Under the pieces are notes generated by a model. That model made no database searches. It was not told the origin of the DNA and worked only from the letters and a program-made list of their open reading frames with translations. A program made the translations under genes and the position numbers. From Eremothecium cymbalariae DBVPG#7215 (Eukaryota > Ascomycota > Saccharomycetes > Saccharomycetales > Saccharomycetaceae), in NCBI RefSeq assembly GCF_000235365.1, contig NC_016452.1, positions 854,001 through 918,000 on the forward strand: DNA of 64,000 nt, written 5' to 3'. Shown here piece by piece: positions 28,390 through 39,222 of this stretch. Numbering within the stretch: the stretch's first letter is position 1; each line of letters begins with the position of its first letter.

Positions 28390-31138
28390 CGAGTTCTGCA
28401 CCCTGCAACTTGAGTGCATAATATGACACCCCGTGCTGGAAGATTCACATCACGTGGGTAACACATGAAGTATACTGCTGCAACCTCTTGAAAGGGCAGG
28501 GACCAGCTTTATCACAAAAAAAGAACTCAAAAACGTCATATACTGCAACGTACTCCCCAGACTACGTTACGTCGCGACTATGCTCTACTCCGAGCCGTTA
28601 CTGAAGAAATAAATAACCGTACTGAAAACTTTCCAAGTATGCTATTTCTCTCCATTTTTTTATTCCCTCTTCAAGGGTAAATCTTCATCAAATCATCGAT
28701 CTCACCTTTATACAACCCCGAAAAAAAAGACATGTATCATCGTCAGTTCGTGCTAACACTCACCACTTCGTACTTACATCCAAGTCCCCTATACAGACCG
28801 TAAAAATCCACTGACTCAGAAAACAACGCAACTTCCATACCCAAAGCATCATACAGCCCACAAACAGAAAAGAAAAAACAGCCTTTTGTTCCCATACAGT
28901 AGCATCCTCTCCGTACGCCAATTTGCTGTTCTTTCGCCTTTCCCCTTCTTGAACTTCCTATTATTCCACTACGGAGACAGACTACACGACCACAAATCTG
29001 ACGCAATGCCCATACACGGTCAAGCTACGCAAAACTAAAAAAGAGATTTTCGCTTCCACAGAAAAAATTCTAACCAAAAGAACCTCTTGTAAAGACTACA
29101 TGTCAATGCACCCGAGGCCTTTGTCACCGCATACAACGTGGCGTTTTGCCTATAAATAAATCTCCATGGTAATAATCTTCCCCCCCCCCCCTGGCCCCCG
29201 GGCCACCCCCTGGCTCTTTTCTATGCTGTGTCTTGAAACACTGCCATTTTCGCCCTTTCCTGTTGCTCCTTTTTGGCTGTATTAAACTCCTAACCCATAA
29301 ACAGTATCAATCCAAGCTAATTTACTGTGCAATATGGTAATAATCCTTTTTGTCCTACGCAGACACCTCTAGTGACGGGCCTAAAACTGCCAAAAATCCA
29401 AAAAATCGTGACGCGCTTTTCTTTTTCTGGTCGAATCCGGCGCCAAATCCGTAAAGGGGAAAATGTAAATAGCATACCGTATTAGGAAAAACACAAACAA
29501 ATATTTTTGTGTTTTGGGATGTTCTTCCATTCGATGAGAAGGAATAACTTACTAGTATTATTATTAGTATTCCGGTAGTCGATAGGAAGCTTGTTTCAGA
29601 AGACATGGGTTGAAACGAGATATAGCACTACCTAGCTACTCTATAGAATCATGTAGTGGGGTTTTTGAAAAAAAATAGAATATAGAGGGCGAAGAGGTGA
29701 TGTTATTGCCATATATAGTAAGGATTAAACAGAGGAGTAATAACTCATGGAATCTTCTCTATATGAATTTTGAGAACAAGAACAGTAAAAAACTAGGACA
29801 ATGAAAATGATACAGATGAAATGTTATTATTATTCTTAATCCTCAGTTCTCGATTCTTAATTCTTTTTTTTATTTTTATTTTTTTATTATTTTACACTTC
29901 TTCGTCGCAATTTTTTTGTTCTTGTGTTTTCTTGACATCCACTTTATGTCTGACTTTTCTCCTCTCTCTTCCCTCTCTCTTTTCTTTAGTTTTCATACTA
30001 GTCAAATAGTTCTTGATTCGTTTCTCTAATCTTGTGTCTTCTAACGCACATTAAAAGGACAGTCTTTTGTTGGTTGTTTTTGTACCCAGCTGAGAAAGGA
30101 TTACCCAAAAAAAGTGAACGATATTAGGAACTTGTCAGTTACCAAGACTTTACTGAGCCCCTACCCTCACCACCACCGCCACGCCCCCACTCTCACCCCC
30201 CACCACCCCCTTAACACGCGCTGGTTTGTCAATTAGCCCTGGATCATTCTTTCACTTACTCGTATTCAACTGCAAGTTTTGCCTTTTTAGTGTGGGACGA
30301 ACGTGATCTTCAAACTAATTGAGGCATTGAAGTTTTAAAGAGCCAAGACAGAGAGAAGTTAAGGTTTTTCAGAGATCGACTGAGTGAGATTGTGAGATTG
30401 TGAGCTTTTTTTTGATAAAAAGTGGAAAGACGGATAGAAGATCCAACTGAGCGAGTGAGTGAGTGAAGAGACAGATAGAGAGAGAGAGCATTCTGCAGGA
30501 TAAAAGAGACAGTTAGGAACTGAATAATAGGATTCAAAGGGAAAGGAGTTTTTAGTTTTACTGTTAATTTTGTTTGAAAAAGGAAACCTTTTTTAATTTT
30601 TATTTTTTAATTCAAAAGTTGAAACTTTTCAAAACTATTGGGACCTTTTTTGAGATTCCAAGATTCATTTGATCAGAACACAGGCATACACATACACTTC
30701 ATATAGGAGTTAGTTTCCAACTGGTATTGGCTTTTAATTTAGGAAGGTTATCATAGAACACATTGCCTTCGAACTGCACTTCCAATTCGAACATTCGTAT
30801 ACATATCACGAATTTTGGCCATTCTCATCCACATACCACCGGTCCTGGAATATACGTGTAACGCTTTTCCCCACACACACACAAACAAACAAACTCACAG
30901 AGAAGGGCAATTTTGTTACGGGGTTTTAATTTATTAACAAGGATTTATTTCTTCAATTTGGCGTACAGTTTTTTTTTCACAAAGAGAGCGTGTGTATAAT
31001 ATCAAAAGGGAAAGAAAGGGCTCTTTTTGAAGTATTATTACAACAGTTGAAAATCCCACAAATACACCAATATCCTTAAGAAGACCGGTGTTGAGCAACC
31101 TTTTGTTTTAGTTTAATAAATTTTCATCATCACAAGAC
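28390..31138. other. Very long CLB2 upstream region
   Basis: About 2.75 kb without a supported gene, the largest gap in the window. It has long T- and A-rich and pyrimidine tracts, a C12 run followed by a small GC hairpin (29180-29205), C-rich CACC/CCCCA repeats near 30165-30210, GAGA/GTGA repeats near 30450-30490, and a composite Mcm1-Fkh-type element near 29477. A long mRNA leader or an unannotated RNA is possible. I see no coding potential. Confidence 0.6.
29475..29503 (+). promoter_or_regulatory. Candidate Mcm1-Fkh (SFF) composite site
   Basis: ACCGTATTAGGAAA contains the Mcm1 core CC-N6-GG at 29477-29486. It is followed within 7 bp by ACAAACAA (29493-29500), a forkhead-like sequence. 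In S. cerevisiae, Mcm1-Fkh2-Ndd1 sites of this layout drive the CLB2 cluster at G2/M. Here it lies about 1.65 kb upstream of CLB2, distant for yeast. Confidence 0.5.
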
Positions 31139-32953
31139 ATGTCCGGTGTCAATAAGGAAAATTATCAAGGTGTTCCTGGGACTAGAAGCTTAAAAAATCA
31201 GACATTGACTGCAACGAAAAGGTCTGTGTTGAACAATGTCACAAATACCACAGCGTCTCAGGATTCTTCTGGTGTGAATGCTAACGGCAGTAATTCCGGA
31301 TATACAAATTCTTTCGGAAAGGTGTTGCGCCAGGCCAAGTCCAAGCTGCAGTCTGCCAGAGTAGCAGGTTCTTTGATTCCTCAGACGAAGAGGGAAAGAA
31401 CGTTGGGAAGCATTTCTAGTCAGGATAATAAGGAGAACATTGCGCCACCATGTTCGATGGTTGCTTCAGCTCCTGCAGTAGCAACTAAAAATCTATCGTC
31501 TCCATCAAGTGTAGCAGCAACCGCAACCACCACCACAGCAATAGCAGCAGTAACGGCGGTGTCTACCGCATCAGTCACCAGAACAGTAGCGCCTGCGGTA
31601 CCAAAACGGCATCTGCGTAGTATAGCAGAGGAGTCGCACGACGAATATCAGTCCATTTTAAAAGATGAGGTGGCCGAGGAACTTGTTGCCACGATTGTAT
31701 CCACGGAACTTGCAACTGCTGCCTCCAACATCGCGATGACTGCATCTGCCGAGGGCACGGTCCCAGCAACAGAACACATGGACCGTGAATTCTTGGGGCC
31801 TCGATCAGAATATAGTGGTGTAAAGCTCGCCCACGAGAACGAGAGTAACAGCAGTGTTGGTGGCTGCAAGGGTCTTTCAGGTGTAAGCACAAAGGTGTCG
31901 ATAACAGCACCACCAGGAGGAGTAGCAACGACAGCAGCAACAGCGGCAGCAGCAGTTGCAGCAGCAGCAACAACAGCAACAAATGGCCAACTTCGTCCCA
32001 ACGTGAACCCCGACTCTAAGAAAAAGAGGCCAATCAGCACCATAGTTGAACCGGAAGAGTTGAAGAAATTCAAAGTGTGTGAAAAGGGCCAGGAATACGA
32101 GTGGGAAGATCTTGACGCAGAAGATATTAACGATCCATTCATGGTGAGTGAATACGTGAATGATATATTTGAGTATCTACACAAACTAGAGATAATGACC
32201 CTTCCGAACAGACATGATCTATTCAAACACGCAAATATTCAACAAAACCGTGACATTTTGGTAAATTGGATGGTCAAAATTCACAACAAATTCGGTTTAT
32301 TGCCCGAAACTTTATACCTGGCCTTAAACATCATGGACAGGTTTCTCGGCAAGGAATTAGTACAGTTGGAGAAACTTCAGTTGGTAGGCACTGCATGCTT
32401 ATTTATTGCATCAAAATACGAAGAAGTTTATAGCCCGAGCGTTAAACATTTTGCTTACGAAACGGACGGTGCATGCGATGAAGATGAAATTAAAGAAGGT
32501 GAAAAGTTTATTTTAAAGACTCTCAAGTTCAACTTAAACTATCCAAACCCTATGAATTTTTTGAGAAGAATCTCAAAGGCAGACGATTATGACATCCAGT
32601 CAAGAACATTAGCTAAATATCTATTAGAAATATCTGTGGTTGATTTCAAGTTTATCGGTATACTACCGTCTTTATGCGCTGCTGCTTCCATGTTCCTATC
32701 GAGAAAAATGTTGGGAAAAGGCAAGTGGGATGGCAATTTAATCCATTACAGCGGAGGCTACTCGCCAACTGAATTATCCTCCGTCTGCAATATGTTAATG
32801 GATTATTTAGTACAACCAGTTGTCCATGATGAATTATTTAAGAAATATGCAAGCAGACGTTTCATGAAGGCTTCAGTAATTTCAAGACAGTGGGCAAAGA
32901 AAGTTATGACTCGAAGTTATGACATTATGACATTGCATGAAACCTCAGAGTGA
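31139..32953 (+). CDS. CLB2: Mitotic B-type cyclin, Clb1/Clb2 family
   Basis: A 604-residue cyclin, longer than S. cerevisiae Clb2 (about 491) because of Ala/Thr/Val-rich low-complexity stretches (about residues 105-155 and 245-275). Degradation signals are visible: a KEN at residues 6-8 (VNKENYQ), a destruction box RSVLNNVTN near residue 28, and a second KEN (DNKENIAPP) near residue 98. The two cyclin folds occupy about 335-590, with RDILVNWMVKIHNKFGLLPETLYL as the Cdk-binding MRAIL-like helix region. It should activate Cdc28 for mitosis. Convergent with CLB5, the same arrangement as YPR119W-YPR120C. Confidence 0.95.
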   Translation: MSGVNKENYQGVPGTRSLKNQTLTATKRSVLNNVTNTTASQDSSGVNANGSNSGYTNSFGKVLRQAKSKLQSARVAGSLIPQTKRERTLGSISSQDNKENIAPPCSMVASAPAVATKNLSSPSSVAATATTTTAIAAVTAVSTASVTRTVAPAVPKRHLRSIAEESHDEYQSILKDEVAEELVATIVSTELATAASNIAMTASAEGTVPATEHMDREFLGPRSEYSGVKLAHENESNSSVGGCKGLSGVSTKVSITAPPGGVATTAATAAAAVAAAATTATNGQLRPNVNPDSKKKRPISTIVEPEELKKFKVCEKGQEYEWEDLDAEDINDPFMVSEYVNDIFEYLHKLEIMTLPNRHDLFKHANIQQNRDILVNWMVKIHNKFGLLPETLYLALNIMDRFLGKELVQLEKLQLVGTACLFIASKYEEVYSPSVKHFAYETDGACDEDEIKEGEKFILKTLKFNLNYPNPMNFLRRISKADDYDIQSRTLAKYLLEISVVDFKFIGILPSLCAAASMFLSRKMLGKGKWDGNLIHYSGGYSPTELSSVCNMLMDYLVQPVVHDELFKKYASRRFMKASVISRQWAKKVMTRSYDIMTLHETSE

Positions 32954-34099
32954 ACCAAATGAAGCAAACAAGCAACAGGAAGACAGAAAGAAAGAAAGAC
33001 GAGTGTGTGTTTTACAGATCTAGCTTTTAAGTCCAAAGAGGAGAAGGGAGGAACAAACAAACACATTATTATTATTAATTTTAAGAGTGGGAAATCAACC
33101 AATATTCACAAACTACAAAACAACGAAGAAGCTTGCATTTTGCAAATGATACTAATAACTAATTGCATTGTTTTTTAATATTTTTTTTAAAAAAATACAA
33201 AATCACATATAAATTCCAAAAAAAATTCCAGCATTTTTTGAATAGAGACCAGGCTAACTTCCCCCCCCAAAAAATCAGGCTCCGTTGACTAACAATTCCC
33301 CCAGAAGAGAGAATATTGTTACAGTTATAGAATTTGCGCATTATTATTACTTGTGTTTTTCCTAATTTTGTTTTTGTCTGTTTGCGCCCTTACATGGATA
33401 TATATATATTTATATTTGTATATAAATATATAATTTTGTATACGCATCTAGGACATACGATAGTCATTACAGTTCAGTTCCGGATAATAGGATGAGGTTC
33501 CTCAAAAATATCTCGACCTTAATGTAGTATTCGTTTGACTAATCTTTAGACCATCCTACTTTTTTCTTTTCAACTTTCTAACGTATCTGAAATTTAGTTT
33601 AATAATAGTATGTTTTACTGTTATTAACGCAAGTTTTGTAATGAGTTCGGATCTTCAATAGGATGAATGATGATCATGGTTATCAAGAGAGTGCCATTTA
33701 GTGCCATACCATTTGAATAGAAACTTACCACTGTATATTTTTTTTTAAATATGCAAAAAATAATACTGTTTATCGATATTAAATATATAATATATATGCA
33801 AAAACGGTTGACTGGAATGAAGCGCAAAAACAAAGGACAAAAAAATAAACAAAAACGAGATGTACAAGTACCAACTTATGCTGGCAACATATTGGGTTTC
33901 CCACTAAATTCTCTTTTGAGTTTTATTAATTTTTAGTTTTATAATATTTTTTAGTGTTTAAATGCAGCCATGTTGCATGGTTGGTTAAGAGTTGTGGTCC
34001 CCCCCCACCCCCCATCTGTCTTCAGCGTAAACCAATGCTTGGAATGGAAAAAACTTGATTATTCGTTTTCTAATCATCACTTGATTATATATACACAGC
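32954..34099. other. Convergent intergenic region between the cyclin genes
   Basis: About 1.15 kb, extremely AT-rich with T9-T10 and A runs, TA repeats (33395-33430), a C8 run at about 33261 and another C-tract (CCCCCCCCACCCCCC) near 34000. No gene or RNA recognised. Confidence 0.5.
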
Positions 34100-35449
34100 T
34101 CACTTGACAATCTTTTGTTCATCACACCAGTTTTTCACAGTATCCCAAAGGCCAAGTTTCTTATACTTGTAACTTAAAGCGTTTAGCTGTGTAGTGGGTT
34201 CTTGGAATTCTATTATTAGATCATTGCATAACTTTTCAAAATCGTGATTTGGTGATTTAGTAGCCATTGAGCTGTACCATTCTAGGGTATCATCCCATTC
34301 AAATTTATCATCTCCGTATGTTAATCGCATGGCGCAATGCATCGAAACAGCAGCCATCACGGACGGTACCACGTGTATAAATTTTGAACAACACATTCCA
34401 AATTCGAGAAACAATTTGGCAAAGTTTCTCGTATTATGGTTGTAATTGTCTGCCTTGGAAATTCTCCTTAAGAAGTTCATTGGATTCGGCCAACCAATGT
34501 TAAATTCCAAGGAGTTTAGAATATTGCACTCTGAAAGCTTGATTTCATCCATCGTGTAGGCATTATCTGTAATATAGACATAATTGGAGAGCTTGGGGAG
34601 ATTAACCTCTTCAAACTTGGCAGCTATTAAAAGCGAAGTGATAGCTACAAGCTGTAGCTTGGATAAAGATACTTTGTTCGAGGACAAGTAACGATCCATA
34701 ATGTTGATCGACAAATACAATGCCTCTGGAAGAAGTTGGAACTTTAAATGCACTTCAATGAGCCAATCCACAAGGATAGCACGCATGGACGGTCTGATGT
34801 AAAACTTAAACTGTTTATCCTGCACATAGTTCTTTAGACATGTTGTTTGTTGTTCTCTACGTAGTAGATGTGCAAATATTTCATTTGTGTAGTCTACACA
34901 CATCGTAACGTCATCAGCCTCGAGGGAATCCAAATCCTTGTGTGGAAATGGTTTCTGTATCAAAGGAACGGTCTTTACCGAAGACTGAGGCGTTCTCAGT
35001 TGGCTAACAGCACCGTCCTCAGCAGCAGCAGCTCCGTCAACAGCACCGCTAGTAGCAGGCTTTGCCACTTTCGGAGATGCACATTGCTGTTTTTTCTTCT
35101 TCCTACTACTTGTATGCTTTTCAGGTTCACTCTCAGTCTCGGTTTCCTCCTCGCCATCACTATCATGGTAGATCGCCCGTTTTTTTGATGCAGATCGCGT
35201 GCGATTCCTAACAGCATCATCATCATCGTACTGCTGCTGCTGCTGTTGAAGATTGGGACGATGTTGCTTCTTCTTTGTATTCACCGTCACTGTACTCAAT
35301 GCCTTCCTGGGCACCCCGAGCAGCGTACTCGACCGTTTTTTCTGCTGTGTTTGTGCATCTTTACCACCACAGCCTCCGGATGGTGCTATACCCTTCGCCA
35401 AACTGCTATTCTCATCAGATACACTGGGTGATCTTGCAGGTGCACTCAT
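34100..35449 (-). CDS. CLB5: S-phase B-type cyclin, Clb5/Clb6 family
   Basis: A 449-residue cyclin using ATG at 35449 (MSAPARSPSVSDENSS); the frame extends a few codons upstream without ATG. Size suits Clb5 (about 435). A destruction box RKALSTVTVN is at about residue 48, followed by a KKKQ-rich basic segment, a poly-Gln patch and an acidic DSDGEEETETESE stretch. Cyclin boxes begin at about residue 185, with MRAILVDWLIEVHLKFQLLPEALYL containing the hydrophobic-patch MRAIL motif that binds RXL substrates. Role: Cdc28 activation for DNA replication. An MCB site is 447 bp upstream. Confidence 0.94.
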   Translation of the reverse strand: MSAPARSPSVSDENSSLAKGIAPSGGCGGKDAQTQQKKRSSTLLGVPRKALSTVTVNTKKKQHRPNLQQQQQQYDDDDAVRNRTRSASKKRAIYHDSDGEEETETESEPEKHTSSRKKKKQQCASPKVAKPATSGAVDGAAAAEDGAVSQLRTPQSSVKTVPLIQKPFPHKDLDSLEADDVTMCVDYTNEIFAHLLRREQQTTCLKNYVQDKQFKFYIRPSMRAILVDWLIEVHLKFQLLPEALYLSINIMDRYLSSNKVSLSKLQLVAITSLLIAAKFEEVNLPKLSNYVYITDNAYTMDEIKLSECNILNSLEFNIGWPNPMNFLRRISKADNYNHNTRNFAKLFLEFGMCCSKFIHVVPSVMAAVSMHCAMRLTYGDDKFEWDDTLEWYSSMATKSPNHDFEKLCNDLIIEFQEPTTQLNALSYKYKKLGLWDTVKNWCDEQKIVK

Positions 35450-36757
35450 TATATCATCCACTGGCCACAGTAATCAAAAGAATCCAGAAATAAAGAAAAA
35501 AATTCCACCACTCACTGTATATATCTGTAAGCTCCAATATCAAAACCAACAACAAAGAGGAAGAGAAATAATATATTAAAATAAAATATACAAGCCTTTT
35601 CGCTCCCAAAATCCAAAAAAAATACGCTAAATTTTTTTGTTTTGTTTTTTTTCCCTTTCTTTCTCCTCTTCTTCCTTCTATTAGTCCTTGTTTGTGCTCC
35701 TAGTGTATATATAATAAAGGAACGATCCCGCCGTACTGTCGACCGTAATTCCTATATACCTCCCTCCTTTTTAGTGGTTATTATTATAGTAAATTAACCT
35801 TTCGTTACTTGTTAGAATTGTAACATATAACCGATATGGGGGATACACAGCACAGCACAACACAGCACACAAAAAACACAAAAAACACAAAAAACACGCG
35901 TTGATTGATACCTCTCCTCTTCCCGTGCGTGCAAATTTTAGCCCTCTTCAAATTTGCCTGTATGTCTTCTCTTGTTCTCGTTCTCGTTCTCCCTCTTAAC
36001 CTAACCTAGCTGGATATCTAAGGCTTTCTGCGTGTCTGCTCTCTCAAAAAGAAAACCCCCACTACGGAATTGGCGTTGAAAAACCACCAGCACTAGCCAC
36101 TTAATATTAAATGATTCTGATCCCGGGTAAGTAACTGATAGCAACCCTAAAAGAACGTAGCACGCTTCCCAGCGAAAGAAACAGAATGTAAAACCCGTCA
36201 CGATACAAAGATACTCGACAGATACCTGGGGTGGTGGGGCCTGTAAAACACAAAAGATGTACCGACCCAGGAGCCAAAAAACCAGAGCCGCCACGAATTT
36301 TCTGATGATCTTTAACTAGAATAAGTTAAATCTTTCGCTCTTTTTCCTTTATTTTCGGTTTAGTTTTTTGGTGTCTTAAGCGTGTGTGTGTAGTAAACAA
36401 AACAGAAAAACACAGTCAGACAACGAGAGCGGGCAGAAAAACGTCCTGTATGGATGAATGCCTCTATGAAATCGAGAGATTGTCAAGAATGATAATCTGA
36501 GAGAGGAAGAACCCTATGGATGGCGCCAAAAGTCTTTTGTAATTTGCCTGTACTGCTTAGTGTACCAGATTCGCATTAAATAAACTAAAAAGTGAACCAG
36601 CAACGCCTTTTTTTAGGATCACCAGTGAGATTTCGTGACGCGTTTTTAGTTTTGCCGCCAACACCCCTCTGGGAAAATACGCGTACTTGTCGTGTTTATA
36701 CCACGTGATACGCACAGCCGTTGTAACGGAATTTAGAGCCGGATCGTTCATGAGTAA
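35450..36757. other. CLB5 upstream region
   Basis: About 1.3 kb with an AT-rich and pyrimidine-rich leader, CACAGCACA and AAAAAACAC repeats at 35845-35897, TTCTCG repeats near 35970, and MCB-type ACGCGT hexamers at 35896, 36638 and 36679. A 97-codon open frame on the minus strand is not supported. Ends at tRNA-His. Confidence 0.55.
35896..35901. promoter_or_regulatory. MCB element (ACGCGT) upstream of CLB5
   Basis: Exact MluI cell-cycle box, 447 bp upstream of the CLB5 start. MCBs bind MBF (Mbp1-Swi6) and give G1/S expression, which suits an S-phase cyclin. Two more copies (36638, 36679) lie beyond 1.1 kb and just before tRNA-His. Confidence 0.65.
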
Positions 36758-36829
36758 GCCATCTTAGTATAGTGGTTATTACACAACATTGTGGCTGTTG
36801 AAACCCTGGTTCGATTCTAGGAGGTGGCA
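36758..36829 (+). tRNA. tRNA-His (GTG)
   Basis: A 72-nt gene beginning GCCATCTTAGTATAGTGG and ending GAGGTGGCA, with anticodon GTG in ACATTGTGGCTGT and B-box GGTTCGATTC. It closely matches yeast tRNA-His; the G-1 base is added after transcription. T5 terminator at 36833-36837. No intron. Confidence 0.95.
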
Positions 36830-38076
36830 TTATTTTTCCATTGCCGGCCGGGCTTGTTAAATCGGAAACCTCTTTTTTTAACGTTTTCCCCATCACCCGA
36901 GCCACATTAATTACAGGAGCTGCTGCGTGCAAAGTTTAGACATTTCCAAATCCGGCGAATTTCTCTTTTCGGTCCTGGGAAAGCCAGATCTGGACACGCA
37001 TTTGCCGAATACAGAAAACAATAGCTTTGTTTGTTATTTACCAAAATAACCATATTTATGAATAAAGTAATTAACCTTTGTGTCTCATTTTTGGAGAGAG
37101 AGATGGTTAGATAGTCTTCTGGGGACCCCAGTTTTTTATTTATTATACAGCCAACCAGGACTTTGGAGGAGTATGAAGGACTTTTTCAACCCCATGTAGT
37201 TTGTCGTCCTGATGGTGTCAAACATATATATAAGCTTTTGGTTTTTTCCCCAACACATATCATGCAGTGGTATTGTGTCTGGCTGAACGTCGTCCGCCAG
37301 AAAGGGTATGAGTGTGATAGAGTACGTGTATGTATATATGTATGTATGTATGTACGGAGCTGTAATTAATGGTGACAGAGTCCGCGATGGTGACGACGAC
37401 GTATCTCTATCTCCATTAGACAGATTCCGAAGGGCAGCATTTTCTTTTTTCTTTTTCTTTCTCTTCACGCTGTTTCCGGATCTTTTGTTGCTGTTGCTGT
37501 TAACTGATATTTCTCTATTGCAACATCGGCATGCTCTGCATGCTGTATGGCATATCTTTTTGCTTCTTCCTGCCCGTTCGTGCTTTGACAGCAGCGATTT
37601 CCTTGTCCTGCTGTATTATTCAAGGTGTAGAGACATTTTATTCCCGTAGAGAAAAAAAATAGATCAATTGTATTATTGTTTCACATTATAGTATCCTATT
37701 TTTTCCTCTTTCCCTTTCGTTATTCTTCAACAAATAAAATAACAACTTTTTGAATAACTTGCATCAGTTCATTTTACATGTTTGTTTCTTCTTTTTTCAG
37801 TACACCTGCTTGTTCCTTATATAATAGTTATAACTCGCTCCTAGGTAAGGTGCCTTTGGTTTTCGTTTGAAGAATCCTTTTACAGCTAGTTTACAGCAAG
37901 ATACTATTCCATATAGTTTTATATCTCTCACCCTCAGTCTCTCATTTAAACCTATAGATTTTCTTTGTTTTATTTCATTTTATTTGGGATTACAAAAATA
38001 TTTTTTTTTTGACCGAATTTTGACGACGACGACGACAGGAAATACTAATCTTGACCAAAAAAAAAATAATACTGAG
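36830..38076. other. Upstream region of the wall-protein gene
   Basis: About 1.25 kb without a supported gene. It contains TATG repeats at about 37327-37356, T-rich tracts and an A10 run just before the start codon of the next gene. A long, complex promoter would be usual for a regulated cell-wall gene, but I can assign no specific element. Confidence 0.5.
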
Positions 38077-38691
38077 ATGTTGTTCCATAGACTGACTGTT
38101 CCATTTGTATTATTGGCATGTGGTGTGCTTGCTGACCAATCTGAACCTACTGGTACTTCTACCACGACTATTTATGTGACTGTTACTTCATATACTCCAG
38201 AGGAATTGGCAGTTATTGCGTATGAGTCTTTGGCATCGGTTTCCTCAGTTTCAGCTTTGTTGGAGGAAAATAGGAATGTGCGGAGCATTTCTGATGACTT
38301 ATTACATGCAACAGGGTTGGTAGCTTTAGCTTCCAGTAATAGTAATAGCTCTCTCCTGACTTCTGCAACTGTAACGCCATCGACAAACTATTCAAAGACT
38401 GGATTTTACAACACGTCGATTGACCTAAGCACCGCTACTGTAGAGATGAACGTTACATTTAGAAGTACGGTTGTTAGTATAAAATCTCTGCACCCTTCGC
38501 ATTCTACAGACACCTATTTTTTTACGTCCTCGTCATCTGAGAGTTCGTCTCAATCTGAGTTATCGCAGACTGCTGCCGCAACCTCTGAATCAACCACCAA
38601 TTCTAGCAGTGCCGGTGTGGCAGCTGGTTTGGTAGCAGCAAATGGTGTTATTATAGGTGCCATCGGAGGGGTGATTTTGGGTTTGATCTAA
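38077..38691 (+). CDS. GPI-anchored Ser/Thr-rich cell-surface protein
   Basis: A 204-residue secreted protein from ATG 38077. The frame is open further upstream, but only from a non-ATG codon, and the signal peptide MLFHRLTVPFVLLACGVLA makes this start convincing. Thr-rich GTSTTTIYVTVTSYT follows, then a middle with several N-x-S/T sites (NSS, NYS, NTS, NVT), a Ser-rich stalk and a C-terminal hydrophobic tail AAGLVAANGVIIGAIGGV after TTNSSSAG, which fits a GPI attachment signal. Probable cell wall or plasma membrane location. I do not recognise the family. It lies between CLB5 and RRP9. Confidence 0.8.
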   Translation: MLFHRLTVPFVLLACGVLADQSEPTGTSTTTIYVTVTSYTPEELAVIAYESLASVSSVSALLEENRNVRSISDDLLHATGLVALASSNSNSSLLTSATVTPSTNYSKTGFYNTSIDLSTATVEMNVTFRSTVVSIKSLHPSHSTDTYFFTSSSSESSSQSELSQTAAATSESTTNSSSAGVAAGLVAANGVIIGAIGGVILGLI

Positions 38692-39222
38692 TAGACTATT
38701 TTTATTTATATTTATTTTACTTTACTTTATTACATTCGAAGCAAAAAGAAAAATCCAATGTGGTGAATAGAGAGGGCTCGATCGAACCTTGGCGTGGTTT
38801 TCTATATTTGTATGACGACGGCGTGTCACTTCCAATAATCCAACTAATCGCCTGTTGATCTCAACGATTCAAAGCAGGCTCATTTTACTCATTCCGAAAT
38901 GTCCCCACATCTCTAGGGTCGTCCCTCTCTCCCTCTCCCTCTCCCTTTCCTGTTTTCGTTTGTTGCTGAGTTTTTTAAGAAATTGCTTCTCTGTATACCT
39001 TAATTAAACTTTATATACCTTCCTTATAAGGCCCGATCAAGACTTTTATTGGCAGTTTTTAAAATCCCTAATAACGCAGAGGCAGGGTTTCCAATTGTTT
39101 TAAGTTTTCTTGTCAAGATATGATCCCTATTGATGGTGAGGCTGTCTTGTAATATATATATGGGTAAAATCTATCTAAGATAAGTTCAATTTCACGGCTA
39201 AAAAAAGCGTTTTTGTCTTCAT
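38692..39222. other. Convergent intergenic region, no gene seen
   Basis: About 530 bp between convergent genes. It contains a CCCTCT repeat tract near 38925-38950 and AT-rich sequence. Confidence 0.5.

Noticed and set aside
31575..32226. Long minus-strand open frames inside CLB2
   Set aside because: They mirror the GCA/ACA repeat tracts of CLB2 (poly-Leu/Val products) and overlap clearly coding cyclin sequence.
36001..36294. 97-codon minus-strand open frame in the CLB5 upstream region
   Set aside because: No homology recognised, no start context or neighbour support; consistent with chance.
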